DNA from: G963556115 sp963677015
GTDB lineage: Bacteria; Planctomycetota; SZUA-567
DNA: 64,000 nt
Reading direction: 5' to 3'
NCBI GenBank assembly: GCA_963677015.1
Contig: OY781533.1
Span: forward strand, 3,224,001-3,288,000
Below, in pieces: positions 54,039 to 63,501 of this stretch. The notes below the pieces were generated by a model, which ran no database searches, had not been told where the DNA came from, and was given only the letters and a program-made list of their open reading frames with translations. The position numbers were made by a program, and so were the translations under genes. Positions within the stretch are counted from its first letter, which is position 1, and each line of letters begins with the position of its first letter.

Positions 54039-54959
54039 ATGGCGAAGAAAAAGGCCGCGAAAAAAGCTGCCCAAAAAGCACCCAAAAGAAAAACAGCAAA
54101 GAAGGCTGCAAAAAAAACAACTAAAAAAGTTGAAAAAATCATTCTCGAAGATGAAGACAAGGAAGAAGTGACTCCCGATCTGGATGATCAAGATGAAACG
54201 GAAGTGAAAAGTTTAGTCGATGACAATGATGACGACAGTCTTGACCTTGATGACACTGACAATAATGATGATGATGACGATGAGGAGCTGCCTGAAAAAC
54301 TCGAAGGTGACGACCTGAAAAATGAAATTGAGGAGCTTGAAAGTGTCGACAGCGGCAAAAAGAACCTTTCCTCAATGAAAAAAGGAGGACGAGGCGGTAC
54401 TCGCAGAGTGAAACCTAAACATATTGTCACAGCACGCAAACCAAGCGGAGGACTTAAATTTGCTCCCGGAGTCATGCTCAGCGGCAAAAAGCCCGCACCT
54501 GCTGCCGAACCATGCAAACCCGAAGAACCGCAGGAATTCCGCCGTATGACCAAGGAAGAGCTCAAGGAGACAAAAGAAAAGCTAATTGAACTCAGAGATA
54601 GAATTCTGGAAAACATGCGTAAAGAACTTGCCGACTACAGGCATCGTTCCAGTTCTAGTTCTGCCGACCCGGTAGATCAGGCAGCTGATGCGTATGATGA
54701 CAATGTAACCTTCGAAATCGCAGCGAATACCGACGAAGAACTTGAACAGATAAAATCAGCTCTTGAAAAAATAGAAAAAGGTACTTATGGCCTATGCGAA
54801 ATGTGTAACGTCGCTATCTCACCTACCAGGTTAAAAATATTGCCATTTGCTACCCGCTGCGTTAACTGCAGACAAAGCTACGAAAAAACCAAGACCAAGA
54901 AGGATTCTAGTTCTCAATGGGCTTTCCCTGACGGCGATGATTCTGATTCGGATTCTTGA
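54039..54959 (+). CDS. DksA/TraR-like zinc-finger protein with Lys-rich and acidic extensions
   Basis: A 306-residue protein. Residues 1-33 are Lys/Ala repeats (KKKAAKKAAQKAPKRK), resembling histone H1-like tails. Residues 35-100 are strongly acidic (runs of Asp). Residues about 190-295 are a DksA-type domain: a coiled coil (KEELKETKEKLIELRDRI) and a zinc finger YGLCEMCN...CVNCRQ (C-x2-C-x17-C-x2-C). DksA-type proteins act at the RNA polymerase secondary channel. The extensions suggest additional nucleic-acid or protein contacts. The start follows AGGAG. Confidence 0.85.
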   Translation: MAKKKAAKKAAQKAPKRKTAKKAAKKTTKKVEKIILEDEDKEEVTPDLDDQDETEVKSLVDDNDDDSLDLDDTDNNDDDDDEELPEKLEGDDLKNEIEELESVDSGKKNLSSMKKGGRGGTRRVKPKHIVTARKPSGGLKFAPGVMLSGKKPAPAAEPCKPEEPQEFRRMTKEELKETKEKLIELRDRILENMRKELADYRHRSSSSSADPVDQAADAYDDNVTFEIAANTDEELEQIKSALEKIEKGTYGLCEMCNVAISPTRLKILPFATRCVNCRQSYEKTKTKKDSSSQWAFPDGDDSDSDS

Positions 54960-54990
54960 TATATATTAATAATCAAATTTTTAATAATAA

Positions 54991-55023
54991 AAAAATACCC
55001 TGTCACTCATTCAGGGTATTTTT
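54991..55023. terminator. Bidirectional terminator between the DksA-like and dapF genes
   Basis: A 12-bp stem AAAAATACCCTG/CAGGGTATTTTT with a 9-base loop. The A and T tracts let it serve the plus-strand gene ending at 54959 and the minus-strand dapF ending at 55065. Confidence 0.85.
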
Positions 55024-55064
55024 ATTTTTAATGCCTTTTATAAAGTGTTATTCACCCAAAAAGT

Positions 55065-55877
55065 CTACAGCATCACTTCCCCGCTGTAAACCTTCTTCGC
55101 CGGACCTTCTAATTCGATATCAGTATATCCTGAAACTGCCTGCGCAAACGAAACGTTCAATATCTCACCACTTCTGGTCTGTACCGCAATCGGCGAAACT
55201 ATTCCATATTCTACTCCTGCCACAATAGCTCCTGCGACCGATCCGGTACCACAGGCTAAAGTTTCCGACTCAACACCACGTTCATAAGTCCTTATCTCAA
55301 TTCCTGCTCCCGAACGCATAACAAAGTTAACATTGGTTCCAGCCGGAGAAAATTCCTCATGATATCTCACCGCCGCACCCAGCCGCTTTACATCAATTGC
55401 TTCAATATTCACTACCGGCAGTACTACATGCGGCACCCCTGTATTAATAAAATAAACATCCTCCGAAGTACCGGCAAAATCCAGGTCCATAATTTTATTC
55501 AAAGAAGGCACTGAGGTTAATCCTACCCTGGCTCTACCGTCTCCGGTCACCTCTGCCCTGATTATCCCCGCACGCGTTCGAAAAGAAAATTCCTTTTCAA
55601 TGATCCCCAGATCTCTGGCAAAAAGAGTAAAGCATCTGGCACCATTTCCACACATCTCAGCTTCAGAACCATCAGAATTATAAAAATCCCAGCATGCCGG
55701 CAGTTCAGGATCACTCTCAAGGAAGATCATGCCGTCTGCACCTACTGCAATAGCACGTCTACATAAATTTGCAGCCAGCGATGATTTATCCTGCTTTGAA
55801 AACCGCTCATCACGGTTGTCAATCATTATAAAATCATTACCTGCTCCCTGCATTTTGACAAATTGCAACATAGCCAT
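55065..55877 (-). CDS. dapF: Diaminopimelate epimerase
   Basis: A 270-residue enzyme that converts LL- to meso-diaminopimelate for peptidoglycan and lysine. KMQGAGNDFIMID opens the protein; the two catalytic cysteines are in AEMCGNGARC (C76) and LACGTGSVAG (about residue 216). The start at the ATG giving MAMLQFVK is likely because GAGGGG lies just before it; earlier ATGs are possible. It lies downstream of the lipoprotein gene on the same strand, 44 bases on. Confidence 0.93.
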   Translation of the reverse strand: MAMLQFVKMQGAGNDFIMIDNRDERFSKQDKSSLAANLCRRAIAVGADGMIFLESDPELPACWDFYNSDGSEAEMCGNGARCFTLFARDLGIIEKEFSFRTRAGIIRAEVTGDGRARVGLTSVPSLNKIMDLDFAGTSEDVYFINTGVPHVVLPVVNIEAIDVKRLGAAVRYHEEFSPAGTNVNFVMRSGAGIEIRTYERGVESETLACGTGSVAGAIVAGVEYGIVSPIAVQTRSGEILNVSFAQAVSGYTDIELEGPAKKVYSGEVML

Positions 55878-55921
55878 AGTCATCCCCTCAAGCAAAGTAA
55901 ATAAAAAGTTCCTAATAACAC

Positions 55922-58186
55922 TTACTCGCTGAATGTAATTTCACCATACAACCCACTGCGCGAATTATCACCGTAGGTATCAGCCCACTGAACCACTTCA
56001 AACCCAGCTGCATCAGAATTATCGGTTTTTTCGCTCTCAGGCTCCGCACTCTCGCCGAGCTCCTGCTCAGCCAGTGCTCCTATATTCATTCTGGTTACCC
56101 GCGCATCACCACTCTTAACCGCATCAATATTCTCCTCCGCAAAAGGATTCTCATGTACAGCACTCGCCTGATAATCATTCCTGCAGATATTAAAGCCCCA
56201 TTTAGCACCATTATTCGGAACAGAATAAACACCAAGTGCCTGATACGGGATAAACATTTCAACAGTATAATAGGATTCATACGTTTTAACCACTGCATTC
56301 CAGCGCGGATTCCACGCCAGACCAGACATATTAGAACGATCAAGAGTTATCCCCTGCGTATTTACCGCAAACTGATAATAATCCCTGCCATTATTCGCCG
56401 GATCAATAAAGACCTCTATACTTTCATCATGATGCACCGGATCGTCATGCTGTTTTGCCTGAGTCACAATCTGCTCCGGACGATCGGCAGCAGCTCTGGC
56501 AAGAATATATATACCCTGATTGTCATAGGTTATACGCGCCTCAAAGGGCTGCTTAGGATCCTTGCCGGTAGCCAGAACTTTGAAGCCGTCAAGCGATGGT
56601 ATATCCTTCCATGACTTCTCCTTCATAATACCGTCAACGACAATCGGCTCCTGCACATTCCAGCGTTTCATATCCGCATATTTGCGTTTAGAGAGTATAA
56701 GCGGCTGACTAGCCGAGCCGACACCTTTAATATTAACCTTCAGTACCGGCAGCGATGCTTTCGCAGACTTGGTCAAAGGCTTAACCTTGAACGAAGCCTT
56801 GCCTTTAAAGCCGCTTTCAAGGCCGAACTTTACCGCTCCCGGCTCAACGATATATGCAGAATCATAAGGAATATCCCAGACCAGTTCTCCTTGAATATTC
56901 TCAGCGGATGCATTTGCAAGCACAAATGATATATCCTGCGCAGCTTCCGGATTCTTGACCGCTTTCGCCGCCTGGGTTGCAATAGTGACAACCTCTCTCT
57001 GCAGAGTAAGAGCTGAAAGCGCATCGGTCAGAATATCCATCTTCTCTATAGCCGCCTCACCGCTAAAGCTCTTCCCTTCCTTATCAATGGTCACCACATC
57101 AAGAACCTCTGCAGTATCCAGTGCAACAACCTTCCATTCTAGTGAGCCGGCATCAGCAGTAAGCACTGCCACATGCGGCCTATTGGAGGCAGCTGCACGA
57201 TATTCACGCCCAGCCGGCAAAGTCGCCCGGGTACTGATACCACCGGTGACAATATAGCGTACCGGTTTACTGCCTGCGGACTGAATTGGCAGTGTACGCT
57301 GATAATATGAGCCATTACTTACCACCAGATCCACCCCGCCGGTTTCAAGGATTGTACCCAGAGTCTCGACAGCCCGGGCATAAATTCGGTTCGCCGCAAA
57401 CAGCGGTTCAGAAAGGATAAGCACACACCAGCGACCTGCATTTTCACCGAGATCCGCTTTCAGCCAATCAAGGGCCTCCTGTCTTTCGGCCGGTTTTTTC
57501 AGGCTGTCAATAGCCAGAAATACCATATGAACACTTCCGACATTTCTACTCCAGTAACTTTGCGGCGCTCCTTTTCCCGCACCGGCTGGAAGCAGCTGCT
57601 GATCCTCAGGAAGGAACATAAGCGGACTTGAAGGGGTCAGACGCTGCAGCGGACTAAAGAAGTTATCATCCCAGGTTGCAGTTTTCTCATCAAGAGGAAA
57701 TGACCCCCCGGTCAGAACCGTTGCCACCGGATCAAAAGTGAATAATTTATCGGCGGCAAGTTTGAGCAGATCCTTCCTGCCTTTACCGCCACCAAGAAAG
57801 CCTATCGTCGTAATTCCTGATGCCTGGGGATGCTTGAGTGTAATTACCGAGCTATTGAAATCATCAAGAAGCACAGTAAATTTCTGCAGCGGATTTGACG
57901 GATCAACAAGGCTGGTAAGATCAATCTTATGATCTTTACTGCTACGCCCATAGCGACGGACCATTCTATCCTTGGTATTCTGCACCCTGATACCGGCTAC
58001 AGCAGCGACATTGGTTCGCATGTACGCCACTTCACCCTGCCCCGGGGCTGACTCTATAATATATGGCCCGGCAATAAGTCTCGGATCCCTGACAACATCC
58101 TCCTCCAGAAGCTCCGGCATTTCCTCACAGGCACTTAGAAAGAGTAGTACAAACAAGATTGCTGCAGTGAAATATCTCTGTTTCAT
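55922..58186 (-). CDS. Large lipoprotein: inactive-looking metallophosphoesterase domain + CBM9-like domain
   Basis: A 754-residue exported protein. The signal peptide ends in lipobox LSAC (Cys20). Residues 35-120 resemble the beta domain of purple acid phosphatases. Residues 120-350 follow the metallophosphoesterase layout, but the ligands are lost: PEDQ where GNHD is expected, LSEPLF for HHPLY, and SNGSYYQRT for the GHxHxYxRT motif. Residues about 545-735 form a CBM9-like beta-sandwich (VVDGIMKEKSW, FIDPANNGRDYYQF, AVVKTYESYYTVEMFIPY). It probably binds glycans at the cell surface instead of hydrolysing phosphate. Confidence 0.7.
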   Translation of the reverse strand: MKQRYFTAAILFVLLFLSACEEMPELLEEDVVRDPRLIAGPYIIESAPGQGEVAYMRTNVAAVAGIRVQNTKDRMVRRYGRSSKDHKIDLTSLVDPSNPLQKFTVLLDDFNSSVITLKHPQASGITTIGFLGGGKGRKDLLKLAADKLFTFDPVATVLTGGSFPLDEKTATWDDNFFSPLQRLTPSSPLMFLPEDQQLLPAGAGKGAPQSYWSRNVGSVHMVFLAIDSLKKPAERQEALDWLKADLGENAGRWCVLILSEPLFAANRIYARAVETLGTILETGGVDLVVSNGSYYQRTLPIQSAGSKPVRYIVTGGISTRATLPAGREYRAAASNRPHVAVLTADAGSLEWKVVALDTAEVLDVVTIDKEGKSFSGEAAIEKMDILTDALSALTLQREVVTIATQAAKAVKNPEAAQDISFVLANASAENIQGELVWDIPYDSAYIVEPGAVKFGLESGFKGKASFKVKPLTKSAKASLPVLKVNIKGVGSASQPLILSKRKYADMKRWNVQEPIVVDGIMKEKSWKDIPSLDGFKVLATGKDPKQPFEARITYDNQGIYILARAAADRPEQIVTQAKQHDDPVHHDESIEVFIDPANNGRDYYQFAVNTQGITLDRSNMSGLAWNPRWNAVVKTYESYYTVEMFIPYQALGVYSVPNNGAKWGFNICRNDYQASAVHENPFAEENIDAVKSGDARVTRMNIGALAEQELGESAEPESEKTDNSDAAGFEVVQWADTYGDNSRSGLYGEITFSE

Positions 58187-58595
58187 TTTTTCTCCAAATA
58201 AACGGATAGCGGTTATATTCCGAGTATTTTATCGATTATACATATTTTATAGGTTATCACTAGTATTATCGGAAATTATCAGGAATTTTCGTAATAATAA
58301 TCGGGACAAAAGGTTAATTTAATCTCTACTGAATTTCAAGACGTTAACGCAGCAAAAAAGGAGCAAAAAAACAATTTTAGTGTTGACCTCAAACATAATA
58401 AATAGATAATTACCTAGTTGCCTGTTCACATGTCGTTGGGAAATTAGTTGGGATTATATCTAATTTATTATTGACTTGTTCAATAATTTAATGATGATGT
58501 AGACATAGCTCAGGCATTGGGATGAGGAGTGAAGACATTATGCGCCGATATTATCGGGCGCTAACATGTTTTTTTATTAGAGTTGGGGGATATAC
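58187..58595. other. Divergent intergenic region
   Basis: 409 bases between the lipoprotein gene (minus) and the acidic protein gene (plus). No further gene or clear promoter pair could be supported. Confidence 0.4.
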
Positions 58596-59231
58596 GTGGA
58601 ATTTGAGGACGGTACAGAGAGACCTGATTTGAAAAAATTATATTTTTCAAACAAACATCAGGGTAAACTGGGAAAAATCGGTGACCAGACCTTCTACACT
58701 ATCCGCTATGAAGCGGGAAAACCCTTAACACTCCCTTTTTCAAAACGTCCTTTCAGTGTACTGCTGAATCTTATCAGCAATCTTTCACGGGAAAGTATCG
58801 AACTACTCGCCAAGGAGCTGCTTGCTCAAGGCATGGCCTGTGCCATTTGCAATGGTGAGCAGGCTGATGAGGTTTCCGAAGTAATAGACGAAACTATCAA
58901 TTCCTTTGATTCCTCGGACGATCAGTTCACACCTTACTCTTCTTCCTGTGAAGAAGGTTTTGACGAAGCCCTGCAGTATTTTGCTCTTCCCACCGGACTA
59001 ACCACCGTAAGCGTTATAATCACTGTAGGTAACGACAGTGATCATGGTGCGACTATTGACTGCATCAATAACCTTGACAGCGCCGGGTGTGAGTTTCAAC
59101 TGGTAGAAGACGAAGAAGAAGAAGAACTTCAGGCTGCCGATTTCGCGGCTATGTTCTTTAATGAAGCCGAGATTGACGAATATAAATATCTTCGTGAATA
59201 TTGCGGTAACGAAGTCGCTTTAAGCAACTAA
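58596..59231 (+). CDS. Uncharacterised acidic protein (DUF7684-like region)
   Basis: A 211-residue cytoplasmic protein starting at GTG with GGGGGA five bases upstream. Residues 40-115 (KRPFSVLLNLISNLSRESIE, then MACAICNGEQADEVSEV) and a later VSVIITVGNDSDH segment resemble the small alpha/beta DUF7684 type. Residues 160-200 are very acidic (EDEEEEEL). It is 215 bases upstream of hslU. Function unknown. Confidence 0.55.
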   Translation: MEFEDGTERPDLKKLYFSNKHQGKLGKIGDQTFYTIRYEAGKPLTLPFSKRPFSVLLNLISNLSRESIELLAKELLAQGMACAICNGEQADEVSEVIDETINSFDSSDDQFTPYSSSCEEGFDEALQYFALPTGLTTVSVIITVGNDSDHGATIDCINNLDSAGCEFQLVEDEEEEELQAADFAAMFFNEAEIDEYKYLREYCGNEVALSN

Positions 59232-59446
59232 TTACCCCCTCAGCTTCAAACACTACATACTCGCCTCAATCTCTGCAATTATCAGTAATTCACCATCAGA
59301 CATTCAAACAACACAAATCGCATTTCGAAACATTTGCCATATATCTCTTGCTTATAACTATCAATCGGCTAAAATATAACACCTGTTTTGCATTTAGCAC
59401 ATTATAGTAATCTGTTTATAAAATTACAGAACACAAAGGTATAAAA

Positions 59447-60826
59447 ATGGAAATAATCAGTAAAATTCTTGGGAAAAGCAAGGGTAGCGCGCTCACCCCT
59501 AAAGAGATAGTCGATAAACTCAATGAATACATAATCGGACAGGATCAGGGAAAGCGTGCCGTTGCCGTAGCAATACGAAACCGCTGGCGCCGCAAACAGA
59601 TAGAAGAAAATATGCGCAAAGAGGTCATGCCGCGCAATATTCTGATGATCGGTCCTACCGGTGTAGGTAAAACTGAGATTGCCCGAAGACTTGCCGATCT
59701 GGTTGACGCCCCTTTCATAAAGGTTGAAGCCAGCAAATACACCGAAGTCGGCTACCATGGCCGCGACGTTGAAAGCATGATCCGAGATCTGGTAAAAGTA
59801 TCGGTTGGAGAATTTCGCGCACGTGAGATTGAGCGGGTCAACAGCGAAGCTGCATTACATGCGGAAGAACGGATTCTAAACATAATGCTTCCGGAACCGG
59901 AACATACCGGTACGGATGAAGAAATTAGAAAATCTCGCGAACGCTGGGAACGAACCCGCGGTAAACTTCGCGATCGCCTTCGTTCTGGCGACATGGAAGA
60001 GAAATCAGTAGAAATCGCTGCAAAAGACAAAGCACCAGTATCAGGAGTAATCGGCGCAATAGGCGGCGACGATCTGATGGGACTGGAAATGCAGGATATG
60101 CTTTCAAGTCTGATGCCGGGCAAGAAGAAACAGCGCCGGGTACCAATTCAGGAAGCACTCCGAATCTTCACTCAGGAAGAAGCGGAAAAACTTATAGATG
60201 AAGAGGAAATAAACCGAAAAGGTATCGAGCGTGCAGAACAGGAAGGCTTGGTCTTCATTGATGAAATTGATAAAATCATCGGTACCGCCAAGGAAAACGG
60301 TCCGGATGTAAGCCGTGAAGGTGTACAGCGGGATCTCCTTCCGATCGTTGAAGGCAGTACCATAACTACCAAATTCGGCGCGGTCAAGACCGATCATATC
60401 CTCTTTATCGCCGCCGGCGCATTCCACGGGAAAAAACCTTCTGATCTGATTCCCGAGCTTCAGGGTCGTTTCCCGATCAGAGTGGAACTGGAATCACTCA
60501 AAAAAGAAGATTACGAACGCATTCTGACTCATCCCAAAAATGCCCTGACCAAGCAGTATGAACTCCTGCTGGAGACCGAAGGAATCAAGGTTGAATTTGC
60601 CGAAGGTTCACTGGGGCACATTGCCAAGATTACCGAGAAGGTTAATCAGACTACGGATGACATCGGAGCACGCAGACTGCATACAATAATGGAAAAGATT
60701 TTCGAAGAGATATCCTTCGACGCACCGGAGAAGAAGGGTGATAAATTCATAATCACCCCTGAGCTTATAGATGAGAAGCTCGGTGATATTACTGAAGATG
60801 AAGATCTTTCCCGTTTCATTCTTTAA
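59447..60826 (+). CDS. hslU: ATP-dependent protease ATPase subunit HslU
   Basis: A 459-residue AAA+ unfoldase. It has LTPKEIVDKLNEYIIGQDQGK at the start, Walker A GPTGVGKTEIAR (69-80), the pore motif GYHGRDVES, an intermediate domain (about 105-230), Walker B VFIDEIDKI and the C-terminal DLSRFIL that docks into HslV. It is full length. The partner peptidase HslV is not in the window; in many genomes hslV is directly upstream. Confidence 0.95.
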   Translation: MEIISKILGKSKGSALTPKEIVDKLNEYIIGQDQGKRAVAVAIRNRWRRKQIEENMRKEVMPRNILMIGPTGVGKTEIARRLADLVDAPFIKVEASKYTEVGYHGRDVESMIRDLVKVSVGEFRAREIERVNSEAALHAEERILNIMLPEPEHTGTDEEIRKSRERWERTRGKLRDRLRSGDMEEKSVEIAAKDKAPVSGVIGAIGGDDLMGLEMQDMLSSLMPGKKKQRRVPIQEALRIFTQEEAEKLIDEEEINRKGIERAEQEGLVFIDEIDKIIGTAKENGPDVSREGVQRDLLPIVEGSTITTKFGAVKTDHILFIAAGAFHGKKPSDLIPELQGRFPIRVELESLKKEDYERILTHPKNALTKQYELLLETEGIKVEFAEGSLGHIAKITEKVNQTTDDIGARRLHTIMEKIFEEISFDAPEKKGDKFIITPELIDEKLGDITEDEDLSRFIL

Positions 60827-60878
60827 CACGATGAATATTACTGCCAAGCAAAGACGTTAGAGAAAGATATTGATTAAA

Positions 60879-61658
60879 ATGGCCAGACATAAGAAACCGC
60901 CGCTGAACATTCAGGTTACCACCCTCTGGGAATATCCCTCACAGCACTACGGTGAAGAGATACAGGGAAACTCCAATTACATAGGAGCGACCCCAAGTTA
61001 TATCATCTGGAATCTTCTCCAGCGCTATACTACCGAGGGGCAATCGGTTGTAGATCCGATGTGCGGCAGCGGAACCACCATTGACGTGGCCAGCGATCTC
61101 AAACGTAAAGGTTTCGGCTTTGACCTCAATCCTCAACGTCCGGATATCACCCTGAACGATTCGCGCAATCTTCCTCTGGCGGATGAAAGTATGGATTTTG
61201 CCTTTGTTGATCCCCCATATTCAACTCATGTTGATTACTCAGACGACCCTCGCTGTATCGGTAAACTCAGCGCCCTGACCAATGATTACTATATTGCCAT
61301 GGAGGATGTCATTCGCGAACTGTACCGCGTACTCAAGCCTGACCGCTATATGGGGCTATACGTCTCAGACTCTTACATCAACAAAAAGAAAAAATTTATG
61401 CCTATAGGCTTTGAATTGTTTTATATAATGCAGCGCTATTTCGAAGCGGTGGATATCATTTCGGTGGTACGCCATAACAAGACTCTGCAACAGGGAAATT
61501 ACCGCAAAGCCGCGGAAGAGGAAAACTTTTTCCTCCGCGGCTTCAATTACCTCTTTATAATGCATAAAGCAGCCCCAAAACAGCAGCCAAACCGTAAACA
61601 GCAGCACAGAAAAAAACGCAAAAAAAGCGGCAGCGGCAAGAAGACTCCGAGACAATAG
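60879..61658 (+). CDS. DNA-methylase-type SAM-dependent methyltransferase
   Basis: A 259-residue protein of the N4/N6 amino-methyltransferase fold in circular order: SAM loop VVDPMCGSGTTIDVA near residue 55, then catalytic FVDPPYSTHVDYSD (DPPY) near 110. A basic tail of about 25 residues ends the protein. DPPY is the signature of enzymes that methylate exocyclic amines in DNA or of TRM11-like RNA enzymes. It follows hslU by 52 bases. An in-frame TTG three codons upstream is an alternative start. Confidence 0.75.
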   Translation: MARHKKPPLNIQVTTLWEYPSQHYGEEIQGNSNYIGATPSYIIWNLLQRYTTEGQSVVDPMCGSGTTIDVASDLKRKGFGFDLNPQRPDITLNDSRNLPLADESMDFAFVDPPYSTHVDYSDDPRCIGKLSALTNDYYIAMEDVIRELYRVLKPDRYMGLYVSDSYINKKKKFMPIGFELFYIMQRYFEAVDIISVVRHNKTLQQGNYRKAAEEENFFLRGFNYLFIMHKAAPKQQPNRKQQHRKKRKKSGSGKKTPRQ

Positions 61659-61685
61659 CACCAAAGCAGAAAAAAGAGCCTGCGT

Positions 61686-62330
61686 CTATTTTCTTATTCC
61701 GACAAAAGACTTTGTCAATAGACATAAGCGCTCACGATAAAGCTCTGCATCCGGGAATAAGGTTCTAAAAGCAGTAGCAGAGAGGAGTTTTATTCGCTCC
61801 TGTGAGATTACCGATTCACGGAAAGTTTTATGCTTATAGCGCCAGCCGAGAATCCGTATCTGTGAGTATACCGGGAGCCAGTGGTAGAATGGCAGCATAT
61901 AATGCGGCTCCAGCGGAAACCAGTAATTTGGCGTCTGTACAAAATAACAAGGAGCCAGACGGCGTATTTCCCCCGCAAAGCACTCCATACTCTCCCAGCT
62001 GCCTACATGCTCAATCACCGAATTGGAATGCGCAATATCAAACTGATTATCGGCAAACTCCGACAAGCTGCAGGCATCGGCAGAAAGACTACTGAAATAT
62101 TCATTATCTGCAGCCATCCCGGCAGCTTCATTATTTACCAGTGTGACATGAATCTTCTTCTGCTCCAAGATCTCTTCAGGAAGTATCTGCCAGTATTCTC
62201 TGGTTCCGCCAAGATCGATAATCCTAACACGACCCTTCTTTTGGTAACAATTTTCAATCAGCTCCAGACAGCGTCTGAACCGTTTTCTGCGAAAGTGCGC
62301 CACACCGTTACGACCGAACTTATTCTGCAT
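61686..62330 (-). CDS. Class I SAM-dependent methyltransferase
   Basis: A 214-residue methyltransferase with the SAM loop VRIIDLGGTREYWQ near residue 35 and the motif FDIAHSNSVIEHVGSW near 95, in the style of small-molecule or glycan methyltransferases. Its ATG overlaps the glycosyltransferase stop. It probably modifies a sugar of the polysaccharide made by the neighbouring enzymes. The gene is the last of the cluster in this window. Confidence 0.8.
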   Translation of the reverse strand: MQNKFGRNGVAHFRRKRFRRCLELIENCYQKKGRVRIIDLGGTREYWQILPEEILEQKKIHVTLVNNEAAGMAADNEYFSSLSADACSLSEFADNQFDIAHSNSVIEHVGSWESMECFAGEIRRLAPCYFVQTPNYWFPLEPHYMLPFYHWLPVYSQIRILGWRYKHKTFRESVISQERIKLLSATAFRTLFPDAELYRERLCLLTKSFVGIRK

Positions 62331-63501
62331 TATTTTTATCCCGATTTTCTGAAGCTGCAATCTGTATAGCATCCCATATTTTTTTCGCCTGCACCTCCCA
62401 GGTTATATGCTCCACCCGCTGCCGTTGCGTATCAACCGGCGGCGGCGACTCCTTCAAATCACGCATTGCCTGCGCAAACTTTTCCGGTGTCTCACAACTT
62501 CTTATATATCCGGTATATTTTCTAAGCTCATAAAAAGGTGTACTCACCACCCCTTTACCGACTGCAAGATACTCCTTGGTCTTTACCGGATTACAGACCT
62601 CTATCCAGTCATTACGGCACCAGGTCATAAAAAGTACATCCGCAGCGGCCATATACCCGGCAACCTCACTATAGTCACGTTTACCCATAATATGCACATT
62701 AGGCAGTTCATGGCACCACTCAGCTCCAAAAGCCACACTCCCGACCAGAATGAAACTCCAGTCAGGCAGCAGTCGCGCCAGCTCATGAAAGAAATCAGGA
62801 TCAAATACACCATGATCCATTCCTCCCACATATACCGCACGTGGCTGTGATATATCAGCAATATCCGCAGGTTGCTTCGCCAGATCAGCTCCCGAAAAAT
62901 AATCATAATCCACACCATGCTCAATATATAAAGCCTGACGGCAGCCTTCCTGCTCACGCTCAAAAAGCAGTGTCGAGCAGAAAACCGTAAATTCTGATTC
63001 TTCTTTGAGCAACCGGTCCAGTGCAGAAATATACTCCGGATCCACCCCTGAATAATTTTCATACCGGTCGGTACGTTGATATACCTGAAGATGCTGTGGA
63101 AATTCTTGCAAAATCTCATAGGCTGGCGGGCAGCCGACCCAGATCAGCGGACGACGTATTTTACACCGCCTCAATGCAAGCTTCACCTGCAGTGCCAATA
63201 GCCGCTTCCCAAGTGCGTTACGTGATATACCCGGAACATTTACAGGAGAAAATACAGCAAAGTTATTTCTTATCCGTTTCAATCCCCGCATAAAGCTCTT
63301 CGCCTTACGCTTGAGGCGCGTCAGAAACATCCGCCCCTCTGTCGGACTGGGAATCTTCATTCCCAGTGAGTTGACATAGAGCACCGGAACTTCACGGGAC
63401 AGCTCCCTCATAATCTGCAGATCAAAGTGGGTACGATTATGATACCACCAGTCCACCTGCCCGAAACAGAGTATACCGTCAAAATCCTCGATCCGCTCCA
63501 T
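62320..63501 (-). CDS. Glycosyltransferase (GT-B fold, group 1-like)
   Basis: A 393-residue glycosyltransferase. It opens with GILCFGQVDWWYHNRTHFD and has a nucleotide-sugar half with YVGGMDHGVFDPDFFHELAR, WSFILVGSV and a late EVCNPVKTKEYLAVGKGVV, where the Glu contacts the nucleotide sugar in GT4-like enzymes. It adds a sugar to a growing lipid-linked or surface glycan. It overlaps the GT28-like gene upstream by one base. Confidence 0.82.
   Translation of the reverse strand: MERIEDFDGILCFGQVDWWYHNRTHFDLQIMRELSREVPVLYVNSLGMKIPSPTEGRMFLTRLKRKAKSFMRGLKRIRNNFAVFSPVNVPGISRNALGKRLLALQVKLALRRCKIRRPLIWVGCPPAYEILQEFPQHLQVYQRTDRYENYSGVDPEYISALDRLLKEESEFTVFCSTLLFEREQEGCRQALYIEHGVDYDYFSGADLAKQPADIADISQPRAVYVGGMDHGVFDPDFFHELARLLPDWSFILVGSVAFGAEWCHELPNVHIMGKRDYSEVAGYMAAADVLFMTWCRNDWIEVCNPVKTKEYLAVGKGVVSTPFYELRKYTGYIRSCETPEKFAQAMRDLKESPPPVDTQRQRVEHITWEVQAKKIWDAIQIAASENRDKNNAE

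Noticed and set aside
61500..61545. Inverted repeat (GCCGCGGA/TCCGCGGC) as a terminator
   Set aside because: It lies inside the methyltransferase coding region with no T tract.
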